From contig NZ_JAQQTF010000002.1 in NCBI RefSeq assembly GCF_028561275.1, positions 62,001 to 126,000 of the forward strand: a stretch of DNA of 64,000 nucleotides, in the 5' to 3' direction. Origin of the DNA: Aureisphaera galaxeae (GTDB lineage: Bacteria > Bacteroidota > Bacteroidia > Flavobacteriales > Flavobacteriaceae). The stretch's first letter is position 1, and each line of letters opens with the position of its first letter. Shown here in pieces: positions 53,114 to 60,732 of this stretch. The translations under genes were made by a program, and so were the position numbers. The notes beneath the pieces were generated by a model that did not search any database, was not told the origin of the DNA, and saw only the letters and a program-made list of their open reading frames with translations.

Positions 53114-55339
53114 ATGAAATATTTTATACCTATTTTGGTCTTTTTGGTCTTGCACAATGCTAATTCACAAACCCTAGAGGGAACCGTTATGGACCAAGAC
53201 GGCATTGCGTTGGAAGATGTCGGCATATTCAATAAGAATAATGGAGAGCACAGCCATACCAACGGTAATGGTAGTTTTTCGCTCCCCCAAACCAGCGTCA
53301 ATGACACCGTCTATTTTTCACTCTTGGGCCATACCACTCATACCCTAATGATCTCGACTGAAAATTTGAAGAATCCTGTTACAGTAACATTGCAGCGGGC
53401 CTCTGTATCACTAGAGCAGGTGGTATTGGTCTCTAAAGTGGATGTGTTGAGTAAAATTGTGGAAGCCGACGTTCAGGTGAATCCTGTGAAATCATCCCAG
53501 GAAATGCTGAGAAAAGTCCCAGGCCTATTTATAGGACAACATGCAGGTGGTGGTAAAGCCGAACAAATCTTCTTGCGTGGTTTCGATGTGGACCATGGTA
53601 CCGACGTAGCTATAAGCGTTGAGGGTATGCCCGTTAATATGGTGTCGCATGCTCATGGTCAGGGTTATGCCGATCTTCATTTTGTGATTCCGGAAACCTT
53701 GAAGAACATCAATTTTGGCAAAGGCCCGTACTATGCAGATCAAGGAGATTTCAACACTGCCGGATTTGTTGATTTGAAACTAAAGAAGCAGATTGACAAC
53801 AATCTTATTTCGTCTGAAATGGGACAGTTCGGTACCCGACGATTCGTGGGGATGTTTAATTTGCTTGAAGAGGAGAAGAGTTCGGCCTATGTAGCCTCCG
53901 AACTTTATTTAACTGATGGCCCGTTCGAATCCCCTCAGAATTTCAATCGATTCAATCTTATGGGACGGTATCTTTTTAGTGTGCCGGGCGATCAAGAGCT
54001 ATCAATAACGGCATCTCATTTTCAAAGTAAGTGGGACGCTTCTGGTCAAATACCCCAACGAGCGGTGGATCAAGGTATCATTGGTCGCTTTGGAGCCATA
54101 GACGACACCGAAGGAGGAGAGACCAGCCGTACCAATCTGGCTGTAAACCATCACAAAAGACTTAGCAAGGGAAAAACTTTGGAAACATCGGCCTATGCAT
54201 CCCGTTATGAATTTGATCTCTTTTCAAACTTCACCTTCTTTTTGGAGGATCCCGAAAATGGAGACCAAATTCGCCAGTTTGAGGAAAGACTACTCATGGG
54301 GGCCAATACCGTATTCAAAAATGACAATGTTTCACTGGGGAAACTTGACTTTGACTATGAGGCGGGTATTGGTTTTCGTTACGATAATGTGGATAATAAT
54401 CAACTTTCCCGGACGCTCAACCGTCAAACCGTTTTGGAGCGTTTGGCCTTTGGAGATGTTGATCAGGTAAACGCGAATGGCTTTGTAAGTGCTAATTTTA
54501 AATCTGGAGATTTTAGCTTTAATCCCGTGTTACGATTGGACTATTTTAAGTTTGACTATGTGGACAAATTGAGTGAGTCATACGATAACCGAAGCGAGGA
54601 AAAGGTTGCCTTTAGTCCCAAGTTCAATACCATTTATAGTCCCGCACCGGGAACGCAGTTCTTTTTGAAGACCGGTATAGGCTTTCATTCCAATGATGCG
54701 AGAGTAGTGACCGCGAATGGAGGAGAGAAGACCCTTCCTGCGGCCTATGGAGTTGATTTGGGCACCATTTTGAAGCCGACGGATCGGTTGGTTCTAAACG
54801 CCACCCTTTGGTCGTTATTTTCGGAGCAAGAGTTCGTTTATGTTGGCGATGCTGGAATTGTGGAACCCAGTGGCAGAAGTAGGCGATTGGGATTTGAATT
54901 GGGTGGTCGCTATCAAGCTACAGACTGGTTATACTTGTACGCCGATGCCAACTATACCCATGCCAGAAGTACCGAGGAGCAAGATGGGATGGATTTTATT
55001 CCTTTGGCGCCAAAACTTACCTCAATAGGAGGTCTCGTAATTGATGGTAAGCGTGGGTTTTCTGGTGGAATCAATTACCGGTATATCGATGATCGCCCAG
55101 CCAATGAGGACAATTCCATTGTGGCCGAAGGGTATCTGGTAACCGATGCCAATGTTAATTACAACTTCGGTAATTGGACGGTTAGTTTGATCGTGGAAAA
55201 CATTTTTGATACCGCATGGAACGAGACCCAATTTGCCACAGAAAGTCGGTTGTTCAATGAATCCGAACCTGTGGAGGAAATTCACTTTACCCCAGGATCA
55301 CCGTTTTATATTAGAGGAAAAGTTTCTGTACGTTTTTGA
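53114..55339 (+). CDS. TonB-dependent outer-membrane receptor
   Basis: 741 residues with signal peptide (MKYFIPILVFLVLHNANSQ). A carboxypeptidase-regulatory-like domain (TLEGTVMDQDGIALEDVGIFN) at 20-100, the plug domain near 105-220 and a 22-strand-type barrel to the C-terminal Phe (GKVSVRF). The plug contains MLRKVPGLFIGQHAGGGKAEQI and SHAHGQGYADLHF, a His-rich stretch. It has no SusD partner, so glycan uptake is less likely. The His cluster could fit a metal or metal chelate, but the substrate is unknown. Confidence 0.9.
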   Translation: MKYFIPILVFLVLHNANSQTLEGTVMDQDGIALEDVGIFNKNNGEHSHTNGNGSFSLPQTSVNDTVYFSLLGHTTHTLMISTENLKNPVTVTLQRASVSLEQVVLVSKVDVLSKIVEADVQVNPVKSSQEMLRKVPGLFIGQHAGGGKAEQIFLRGFDVDHGTDVAISVEGMPVNMVSHAHGQGYADLHFVIPETLKNINFGKGPYYADQGDFNTAGFVDLKLKKQIDNNLISSEMGQFGTRRFVGMFNLLEEEKSSAYVASELYLTDGPFESPQNFNRFNLMGRYLFSVPGDQELSITASHFQSKWDASGQIPQRAVDQGIIGRFGAIDDTEGGETSRTNLAVNHHKRLSKGKTLETSAYASRYEFDLFSNFTFFLEDPENGDQIRQFEERLLMGANTVFKNDNVSLGKLDFDYEAGIGFRYDNVDNNQLSRTLNRQTVLERLAFGDVDQVNANGFVSANFKSGDFSFNPVLRLDYFKFDYVDKLSESYDNRSEEKVAFSPKFNTIYSPAPGTQFFLKTGIGFHSNDARVVTANGGEKTLPAAYGVDLGTILKPTDRLVLNATLWSLFSEQEFVYVGDAGIVEPSGRSRRLGFELGGRYQATDWLYLYADANYTHARSTEEQDGMDFIPLAPKLTSIGGLVIDGKRGFSGGINYRYIDDRPANEDNSIVAEGYLVTDANVNYNFGNWTVSLIVENIFDTAWNETQFATESRLFNESEPVEEIHFTPGSPFYIRGKVSVRF

Positions 55340-55391
55340 TTGTATTTCTGACCCTCGGAATCCACAACTAGGAATTTTTTCAAGATGAACT

Positions 55392-56105
55392 TCATTCTTG
55401 TTCAGATTTGTTTTTGGATAATATTAATCTCGATCTGTTTAGCAGTATTAAGACTAACAGTGTCATTACTGAGGGAAATAGGCCTCTAAAAAAAGCATAG
55501 TAAGTTTCATAAGGCTCCGAAAGATCCGTTTTGGCTAATTCTCCAAAAAGGAGCTCTCCATAAGGTTGCGATTCGTAGAAACACGACATAAGTAGGTTAT
55601 AACCTAGATGTAGTCCCAGACCAATATATATGGATTTAGTTTTGTAGAAAGCATAAGCCCATACGTATCCGGTAACCCCGGTGATTAAAATAACGTACCC
55701 TATTAGAACCCATCTTTCTGTTGTAATTCCATAGGAAAACACATGATAAACACCAAAACATAAAGCGGAAAGAAAAATGGCCCATCGGTGCCCCAATCTT
55801 TTAATGAGAACATATAGTAAGGCTCCTCTAAAGACAAGGTCCTCGGTTAGTGCTGATTTTATATGGTAGATAAACGCCTTGAAAAGAACCTTTGTGTGAA
55901 ATCCTTTAGATTCCCACTGTACGGCTTTTAGTACGGTTTCAATATAGACCAATATGGAGCAAAAGATAACAATGATTGCAAAACCTGCTAAAAACTGAGC
56001 GAGATGCTTGGGGGTAGGAGCAATGCCTATGGCTCCAAGATTTTTTTTCTCAACTAGGAACAGAAGCCCCCATGAGATTAATAGAATAACTAGTAATCCT
56101 AACAT
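55392..56105 (-). CDS. CPBP-family intramembrane protease (CAAX-like)
   Basis: 237 residues with about seven membrane segments. The Abi/CPBP signature appears as TEDLVFRGALLYVLIKR (the usual Glu-Glu is Glu-Asp here), then FGVYHVF (His) and GLHLGYNLLMS (His and Asn). These residues form the intramembrane metal site in this family. Function in Flavobacteria is not established. It ends 52 bp from the TonB receptor stop (convergent) and follows the XRE-DUF4870 gene after 34 bp, so co-expression with it is likely. Confidence 0.83.
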   Translation of the reverse strand: MLGLLVILLISWGLLFLVEKKNLGAIGIAPTPKHLAQFLAGFAIIVIFCSILVYIETVLKAVQWESKGFHTKVLFKAFIYHIKSALTEDLVFRGALLYVLIKRLGHRWAIFLSALCFGVYHVFSYGITTERWVLIGYVILITGVTGYVWAYAFYKTKSIYIGLGLHLGYNLLMSCFYESQPYGELLFGELAKTDLSEPYETYYAFFRGLFPSVMTLLVLILLNRSRLILSKNKSEQE

Positions 56106-56139
56106 TGTAAGTGTATTTAGTTTGATTTTACCTAAGCTC

Positions 56140-56706
56140 CTAGGCTTTCTGTTTCAGAAAAGGAATTGAAAGAGGATAGTTGCACCTACCAGAATCTAAG
56201 GCTGTCATTGTATTTCGTATACTGAAAATGATTCCTAAAAGAAGGATGGCTCCGGTGAGAAAATAATTATAGCCAGGAATGATAAAGTATAATAATAGCG
56301 AAAGCACGAAAAAAAGACTGACGCTGCAGTGAAAATTGATAACGGCCCTTCCGTGCGAATCATACACTTTGTTTTCGTCTGCCTTATTCATCCATACAAA
56401 CATTGGGAAAAGAATGTTTGCCAAAGGAATAATAAACCCGAAGAATGGAGAAGCGTGAAGTAAAAGCATCCATTTTCTGCTTATAGGTTCTTCCTTGGGG
56501 TCATTCAAAACGATGAGGTCTTCAACTTCGATTTCCAGCCCTACCGCCAGTAACTTGATTGTTTGCAAATGAGGTTGAACTTCTCCCTTTTCGATCCGCT
56601 GTATGGTGCGCAAACCAACGGTGGTCCTTTCGGCCAGTTCGTCTTGTGTGTAGCCTTTAAGCTTTCGCTGATATAATAAATTCTCTTTTAGCGTTGGTTG
56701 TTTCAT
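56140..56706 (-). CDS. XRE-type HTH fused to DUF4870-like membrane domain
   Basis: 188 residues. A helix-turn-helix of Xre/Cro kind at 5-60 (LLYQRKLKGYTQDELAERTTVGLRTIQRIEKGEVQP) and three to four hydrophobic segments with the DUF4870 pattern (LHASPFFGFIIPLANILFPMFVWM, GRAVINFHCSVSLFFVLSLL). A membrane-attached regulator is implied. The next gene, a CPBP protease, begins 34 bp downstream and may cleave or be controlled by it, which is inference only. Confidence 0.83.
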   Translation of the reverse strand: MKQPTLKENLLYQRKLKGYTQDELAERTTVGLRTIQRIEKGEVQPHLQTIKLLAVGLEIEVEDLIVLNDPKEEPISRKWMLLLHASPFFGFIIPLANILFPMFVWMNKADENKVYDSHGRAVINFHCSVSLFFVLSLLLYFIIPGYNYFLTGAILLLGIIFSIRNTMTALDSGRCNYPLSIPFLKQKA

Positions 56707-57009
56707 TTCACGATGTTTGATGATGCAAATCTAATGGCTACACTTGGTTTTTAACACGCCATTTAAATGTCACCTATATGCCATGTAAAGGATTTAAAGG
56801 GGTTTACAGCTAAAATATCGGTTTTTTAAGACTAATAGTATAAAATTCCTCGCTGGGGTATTTTTAGGGAAGGCCTTGGAAGTGTTCCTGAATATAGAAA
56901 CAAAAAATCCGGTCGTTTAGACCGGATTCATCCGAAGCAGAAAGCCCCGGGTAAAATTCTGGGATTTTTTAGTCGGGACTTTATGTTACAATTGTCGTTT
57001 ATTTCTCAA
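56707..57009. other. 303-bp intergenic region
   Basis: It carries the terminator at 56906-56928. The remaining stretch next to the XRE gene start holds no clear promoter motif, repeat or reading frame. Confidence 0.5.
56906..56928 (-). terminator. Terminator of the DUF547 gene
   Basis: AATCCGGTC (56906-56914) and GACCGGATT (56920-56928) form a perfect 9-bp stem with loop GTTTA. On the minus strand the stem is followed by a T run (AAAAAA at 56902-56907 on plus), 82 bp after the DUF547 stop. Confidence 0.75.
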
Positions 57010-57702
57010 TTACTTTCGATGTAAATTCCAGTTATACTCCATATAGGTAATCTTCGTACTCTTGATCAATTTATCTCCACTGCTATGCCTATTAATGAAA
57101 TTGATAAGGTTAAAATCATCCTTATACCACTCAAATATCTTGGATAATTTGGCATACCTTGTTGTAATTATGTTCTTTGTTTTATCATTGATAAAATTAC
57201 TGGTAGCAACGCCTAAATCATATTCTATGGTCTCAGGTTGATAGGCGGTTCGCTTTAATTTAGGAGAAGAGATGGCTGTAGAATACAATGCAAAATGTAC
57301 TCTGGGATCATTTAATTTTCTGATAACTTCATGCTCAATCATGTCAAGCGATATTTCGATTCCATCATATTTTACAATGTCTATCTTAAAAGCGTCTCTT
57401 ATATAATTGATGCTTTTAATGGGATAATTTTCCGCCAATAATTTTATGACATTGGCATTGTAGAAATTAATCCAGTAAGATTTCAACTCGCTTGGGGTCC
57501 AGCTGGCATTGGGAGATATCTTCGAAAAATTGCTGGTAATTTTATTGAGTTGCTCCATGTTCTTTAGGACTTTGTCGTAGTTAACAACTCCCTTATTAGA
57601 GACATGATCCTTTAAAAATTTATCATATTCGGTTAAATCGATGGTCTGAGAAAATGTTGATGAGCACACTACTAATGCCAATAAAAATAAAAATCGTTTC
57701 AT
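57010..57702 (-). CDS. Secreted DUF547 domain protein
   Basis: 230 residues with signal peptide (MKRFLFLLALVVCSSTFS). DUF547 landmarks: SNKGVVNYDKVLKNM, ELKSYWINFYNANVIKLLAENYP, ISLDMIEHEVIRK and HFALYSTAISSP. In most members the last motif has Cys in a form such as HFALNCASxGCP; the two Cys are absent here. Some DUF547 relatives resemble cysteine-type peptidases, so activity would be doubtful. Two 13-bp direct repeats lie 39-72 bp upstream. Confidence 0.8.
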   Translation of the reverse strand: MKRFLFLLALVVCSSTFSQTIDLTEYDKFLKDHVSNKGVVNYDKVLKNMEQLNKITSNFSKISPNASWTPSELKSYWINFYNANVIKLLAENYPIKSINYIRDAFKIDIVKYDGIEISLDMIEHEVIRKLNDPRVHFALYSTAISSPKLKRTAYQPETIEYDLGVATSNFINDKTKNIITTRYAKLSKIFEWYKDDFNLINFINRHSSGDKLIKSTKITYMEYNWNLHRK

Positions 57703-57740
57703 AGTATTTTTAATTTGGGTTAACGTTTAACTGGGTCGTC

Positions 57741-57774
57741 TTTGTAGGAAAAAGCTAACAATTTGTAGGAAAAA
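57741..57774. promoter_or_regulatory. 13-bp direct repeat pair with 21-bp period
   Basis: TTTGTAGGAAAAA is present at 57741-57753 and, identically, at 57762-57774. Starts are 21 bp apart, two helical turns, the spacing seen at LytTR-type sites. It lies 39 bp before the DUF547 gene start on the minus strand. A binding site is inferred. Confidence 0.45.
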
Positions 57775-57808
57775 ACTATATGTTCTAGAAACAACATTGT
57801 GATTTAGA

Positions 57809-57917
57809 GCTCCTCCACACTTCAACTATGCTCAGTGCATCGCTTGTACTTCCTCCAGCATTCTTTTCTAGAACTTCGGCAGGTAAACCCTGCCCATGAA
57901 AGGCTGGTTCTCACCAA
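57809..57917 (-). repeat. Dispersed tRNA-3'-end-like element, solo copy
   Basis: Begins GCTCCTCCACACTTC and matches 60207-60315 through most of its length in the same order (CTCAGTGCA, CGCTTG, TTCTTTTC, AGAACTTC, GCAGGTA, ACCCT, CCC). On the minus strand it ends in GTGTGGAGGAGC, like the tRNA-Asn 3' terminus. No GIY-YIG gene is attached to this copy. It appears more diverged than the other copy. Confidence 0.7.
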
Positions 57918-57969
57918 ATAAGGTCAAAACAAAAACTCCGTCGGCAGGTGATGTTATATGGATGGAATA

Positions 57970-58002
57970 TTCAGGAAAAAATCAGGAAAAGATCAGGAAA
58001 AG
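57970..58002 (+). promoter_or_regulatory. Three 11-bp direct repeats upstream of ToxR-like gene
   Basis: Units TTCAGGAAAAA, ATCAGGAAAAG, ATCAGGAAAAG run head to tail (57970-57980, 57981-57991, 57992-58002). The 11-bp period is that of OmpR/PhoB-type boxes. The block ends 64 bp before the ATG of a winged-helix regulator, so autoregulation is plausible. Confidence 0.5.
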
Positions 58003-58066
58003 ATCATGGAGATCCAGAATATGACGTATGTAATTCATTTAAATTGCAATAGTAAAATTGAGTTTT

Positions 58067-58594
58067 ATGGTATACCCTGAATATGTAATCAATGGAAAAT
58101 TTAAGATTTCGGTCGAAACGAATGAGATTACAACTCTTAATGACGATAAACACAATGATGTATATAAAATAGAACCGCGAACCATGGAAGTTCTAGGCAG
58201 GTTACTGGATGCGGACGGCAATCTTGTGTCACGTGATTATTTATTAAAGGTTATTTGGGAAAATTACGAGGGAGGTGACGAAGGAATAAACCAAGCCATA
58301 TCTAAACTACGTAAAGTCTTTAAAGATGATCCTAAGAATTCCAAAATTATTGAGACCATATCGAAGAAGGGATATCGAATAATTGCAAATATTGAACATG
58401 TAAGCAAAGTCGATAAAGGAAGTATTGAAAATGAAGTAGCGTCCGGCGATAATGCATCACAGTCTAAGCTATTAGAATTTTTAAAATACCTAAGCACTCC
58501 AAAACACCTTGCCGTATTTGTGATTTTGGCTGCCTTCGTAATTGCAGTTCTAATCATTCTCTACAAAATTATTTATGCCTTGGTATGGAGTTAG
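58067..58594 (+). CDS. ToxR/CadC-like winged-helix regulator with membrane anchor (paralogue)
   Basis: The ATG at 58067 is chosen; the TTG at 58058 would add three residues. 175 residues. OmpR-type winged helix (VLGRLLDADGNLVSRDYLLKVIW, INQAISKLRKVFKDDPKNSKIIETISKKGYRI), then a polar linker and a C-terminal transmembrane helix (LAVFVILAAFVIAVLIILYKI). Same layout as 32651-33145. A peptidase-like gene follows after 32 bp and is probably co-transcribed; it may act on or with this regulator. Confidence 0.85.
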   Translation: MVYPEYVINGKFKISVETNEITTLNDDKHNDVYKIEPRTMEVLGRLLDADGNLVSRDYLLKVIWENYEGGDEGINQAISKLRKVFKDDPKNSKIIETISKKGYRIIANIEHVSKVDKGSIENEVASGDNASQSKLLEFLKYLSTPKHLAVFVILAAFVIAVLIILYKIIYALVWS

Positions 58595-58626
58595 ACATCA
58601 AATTCAAATTATAAATTTCTAGAAAA

Positions 58627-60117
58627 ATGAAACTTCGATTTTACATTTTATTGGTTTTTATATGCACGTTTAGTTTTTCAGTTTTTGCTTTTGTCGGTTT
58701 AGACAATACACACGAAATTTTGACATATGATACATATGAAATATTTGTGGACAAAAAAGAACCTCTAAGAGTTCATGTGTCAGCAGAAGTAAGGATAAAA
58801 GGTGATACGCTATATATGAACCCAAATTGCCCGAACTATGACTATCCGGAAGGCTGGACCAGCTTTGTTAAAGATCTTACTATAACGACTCTTAAAGGGA
58901 AACCCGTTTCTTATGAATATGTATCGAAGTCCAAATGGGTGATAGAACCCAATCGCGAAGAAGTTTTGAAACTCGACTATGAGGTAGATTTATCCTTTAC
59001 AAAGATCAGGTGGGATGTGGGTAACGAACAAGCTGGGTTTACAGACGGCAAATCGGTTTATACCGTTAGTAAAGCACTATTTATCTATAGCAATATGGAT
59101 AGTGCCTCAATGGTGAGTTTTAACCTACCATCACAGTGGAACTTAGCCGTTCCATGGAACTTAATGAAAGATAGAAATGAGTATACTTTTTACGTAGCCA
59201 ATAGAGAAACCCTTCTTGAGAATTCTTTGGTTTATGGAGATTTTCATTTAGAAAAAATTCAGCATGGTGCTTTTCAATTTACGCTCGCCCTTTTGGGGGA
59301 TGCCAGAAAAGATTCTGAATTGTTCAATTCTATTTTATCTAAAATTACTAGGGCATATTTGAAGATTTTTGATAAGACTCCTACATCCAATTACCTAGTG
59401 ACCATGTTCTATGCAGCATTAAATGATGGGGAGTCGTTCAATACAAGCTTAACATTTACGCTTAAAGATCCAATAAACGAGCACAACAAAATAATTTGGG
59501 CCAATCAAATGGCACATGAACTTTTTCATTATTGGAATAGTGACTTAATCATTGCCGAAAACCGGACGGATAGGCAATGGTTTTCTGAAGGGACTGCCGA
59601 ATATTATGCGAATATGACCTTAATACGAGAAGGGATTATTCCAGAATCCATATTTCAGAATAAAGTGGAAAAAGTTCTAGGATTATATCAAAATTATCGC
59701 GGATGGAGGGAAGGAAAGACATCTCTTTTAGAAGCTGGAAAGAATAAAGGAGTCCATCGTTTTTTAGTGTATAATGGAGGCTGGGCTGTGGCGATGGCCT
59801 TAGATATAGAAATAATAGAAAACTCCAAGGGTCAGAAAAATTTGGACGACTTCATGAGATCGATGTTCGATAAGTTTTCAACCACTCCATATACTTATCA
59901 AGACTTGGTAGAAACGGCCTCTATTGTGGCAGGGACAGATCTTACGGATTTCTTTGCTAAATACGTTGAGGGTACTGAATTATTACCTCTGAACGAGTAT
60001 TTGGGGAAGTTGGGTTATACCATGTTAGATATTATATATGAAGCAGAAATGTACTTGGTAAAAAAATCGGATGATCAATTAGGGCTGCATGATACGTGGC
60101 TTAGAAAAAAACCTTAG
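58627..60117 (+). CDS. Gluzincin (M1/M61-like) metallopeptidase, secreted
   Basis: 496 residues with a signal peptide (MKLRFYILLVFICTFSFSVFAF). The zinc motif is AHELFHYWN (His297, Glu298, His301) and the third ligand Glu321 lies in WFSEGTAEYY. The N-terminal half is a beta-rich domain as in M1/M61 enzymes, and the C-terminus is helical. Substrate not known. It follows a membrane-anchored winged-helix regulator by 32 bp. The last codons and stop lie inside a 112-bp repeat (60105-60216), so the original C-terminus may have been changed by that insertion. Confidence 0.82.
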   Translation: MKLRFYILLVFICTFSFSVFAFVGLDNTHEILTYDTYEIFVDKKEPLRVHVSAEVRIKGDTLYMNPNCPNYDYPEGWTSFVKDLTITTLKGKPVSYEYVSKSKWVIEPNREEVLKLDYEVDLSFTKIRWDVGNEQAGFTDGKSVYTVSKALFIYSNMDSASMVSFNLPSQWNLAVPWNLMKDRNEYTFYVANRETLLENSLVYGDFHLEKIQHGAFQFTLALLGDARKDSELFNSILSKITRAYLKIFDKTPTSNYLVTMFYAALNDGESFNTSLTFTLKDPINEHNKIIWANQMAHELFHYWNSDLIIAENRTDRQWFSEGTAEYYANMTLIREGIIPESIFQNKVEKVLGLYQNYRGWREGKTSLLEAGKNKGVHRFLVYNGGWAVAMALDIEIIENSKGQKNLDDFMRSMFDKFSTTPYTYQDLVETASIVAGTDLTDFFAKYVEGTELLPLNEYLGKLGYTMLDIIYEAEMYLVKKSDDQLGLHDTWLRKKP

Positions 60118-60216
60118 TAAAACTACTAGAGGTTTGGTTTTGTATCGCAGCAAAGTAGAACTTTGTTCACTTCACTGCGATAAAATGAGCTGAGCTCTAC
60201 TTTATAGCTCCTCCAC
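60105..60216. repeat. 112-bp direct repeat, distal copy (D)
   Basis: Matches 60621-60732 without gaps in 100 of 112 bases, so the two copies lie 516 bp apart in the same orientation. The right end contains CTCCTCCAC, the last nine bases of the neighbouring tRNA-Asn read on the minus strand. Copy D overlaps the stop of the peptidase gene. Its hairpin is imperfect (the perfect one is in copy P). Confidence 0.85.
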
Positions 60217-60315
60217 ACTTCGGCTTCGCTCAGTGCAGCGCTTGGACTCCTGCCTGCGTTCTTTTCAAGAACTTCCGCAGGTAGACCCTACCCAAGGCAG
60301 GCAGGTTCTCGTCCA
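60207..60315 (-). repeat. Dispersed tRNA-3'-end-like element next to GIY-YIG gene
   Basis: Related to 57809-57917. Read on the minus strand it includes GAGTCCAAG, an insert, then GTGTGGAGGAGC, which together recall the T arm and acceptor strand of tRNA-Asn. Inverted arms CCTGCCTG (60249-60256) and CAGGCAGG (near 60297-60304), and TTCTT/AAGAA, allow strong folding. It starts 8 bp after the GIY-YIG stop. Confidence 0.7.
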
Positions 60316-60322
60316 AGTTTTT

Positions 60323-60607
60323 CTAATTGTTTCTAGGATAGTCTATATCCTTTAGTGTTTCCCTCAGCATTAATTTCAACATTCTTTTACCTTGGCTTGT
60401 TTTAAAATATTTTTCTCTTCTCATAGCATCTTCCTTGCTCATGTAGAATTCACAAAAGACTAATCTTAAAGGCATTCTTTTCGATGTACTAATCGTTCTT
60501 CCAGCGTTGTGGTCTTTCAGTCGTTTTTCGATATTGGTAGTAAAACCATGATATAGCAGAAGGTCTTTTTCACTTTGTAGGATGTAAACACAAAAAGGCA
60601 GCATCAT
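60323..60607 (-). CDS. Small GIY-YIG nuclease family protein
   Basis: 94 residues, the size of stand-alone GIY-YIG domain proteins. CVYILQSEKDLLLYHGFTTNIEKRLKDHNAG is the N-terminal core (written here in part), with Arg at IEKRLKDH and a late Glu (RREKYFKTSQGK). The second half of the signature is YHG rather than YIG/YVG. The gene is enclosed by 112-bp direct repeats and lies next to tRNA-Asn, so it may belong to a mobile unit. No other gene is within the repeat-bounded segment. Start ATGs at 60607 and 60604 are equivalent. Confidence 0.82.
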   Translation of the reverse strand: MMLPFCVYILQSEKDLLLYHGFTTNIEKRLKDHNAGRTISTSKRMPLRLVFCEFYMSKEDAMRREKYFKTSQGKRMLKLMLRETLKDIDYPRNN

Positions 60608-60615
60608 AAATAGTA

Positions 60616-60651
60616 CAAATAAAAAACCCCTAGTAAAACTACTAGGGGTTT
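60616..60651 (-). terminator. Terminator of tRNA-Asn transcript
   Basis: AAACCCCTAGTA (60624-60635) and TACTAGGGGTTT (60640-60651) form a perfect 12-bp stem, loop AAAC. On the minus strand a T run follows. It lies inside repeat copy P, 73 bp after the tRNA, and 9 bp before the GIY-YIG gene start. Confidence 0.8.
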
Positions 60652-60732
60652 GGTTTCATCTCGCAGCAAAGTAGAACTTTGTTCACCTCACCGCGATAAA
60701 GTGAGCTAAGCTCTACTTTAGCGCTCCTCCAC
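60621..60732. repeat. 112-bp direct repeat, proximal copy (P), overlaps tRNA-Asn 3' end
   Basis: The copy attached to the intact tRNA. It includes the perfect terminator hairpin and the last nine bases of the tRNA (60724-60732). It matches copy D (60105-60216) at 100 of 112 positions with no gap. Confidence 0.85.

Larger units (their letters stand above)
57703..58066. other. 364-bp divergent region with three repeat systems
   Basis: It holds, from left to right, a 13-bp direct repeat pair (57741-57774), a dispersed element similar to that at 60207-60315 (57809-57917), and a triple 11-bp repeat (57970-58002). No reading frame of note. Confidence 0.7.

Noticed and set aside
57718-57732. Third copy of the GTGTTAAC operator
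   Set aside because: GGTTAACGTTTAAC has two TTAAC cores but the spacing is 7, not 10, and the flanks do not match.
60105-60732. Insertion sequence flanked by repeats
   Set aside because: No transposase or integrase frame lies between the copies, and the repeats are direct and contain the tRNA end and terminator, not terminal inverted repeats.
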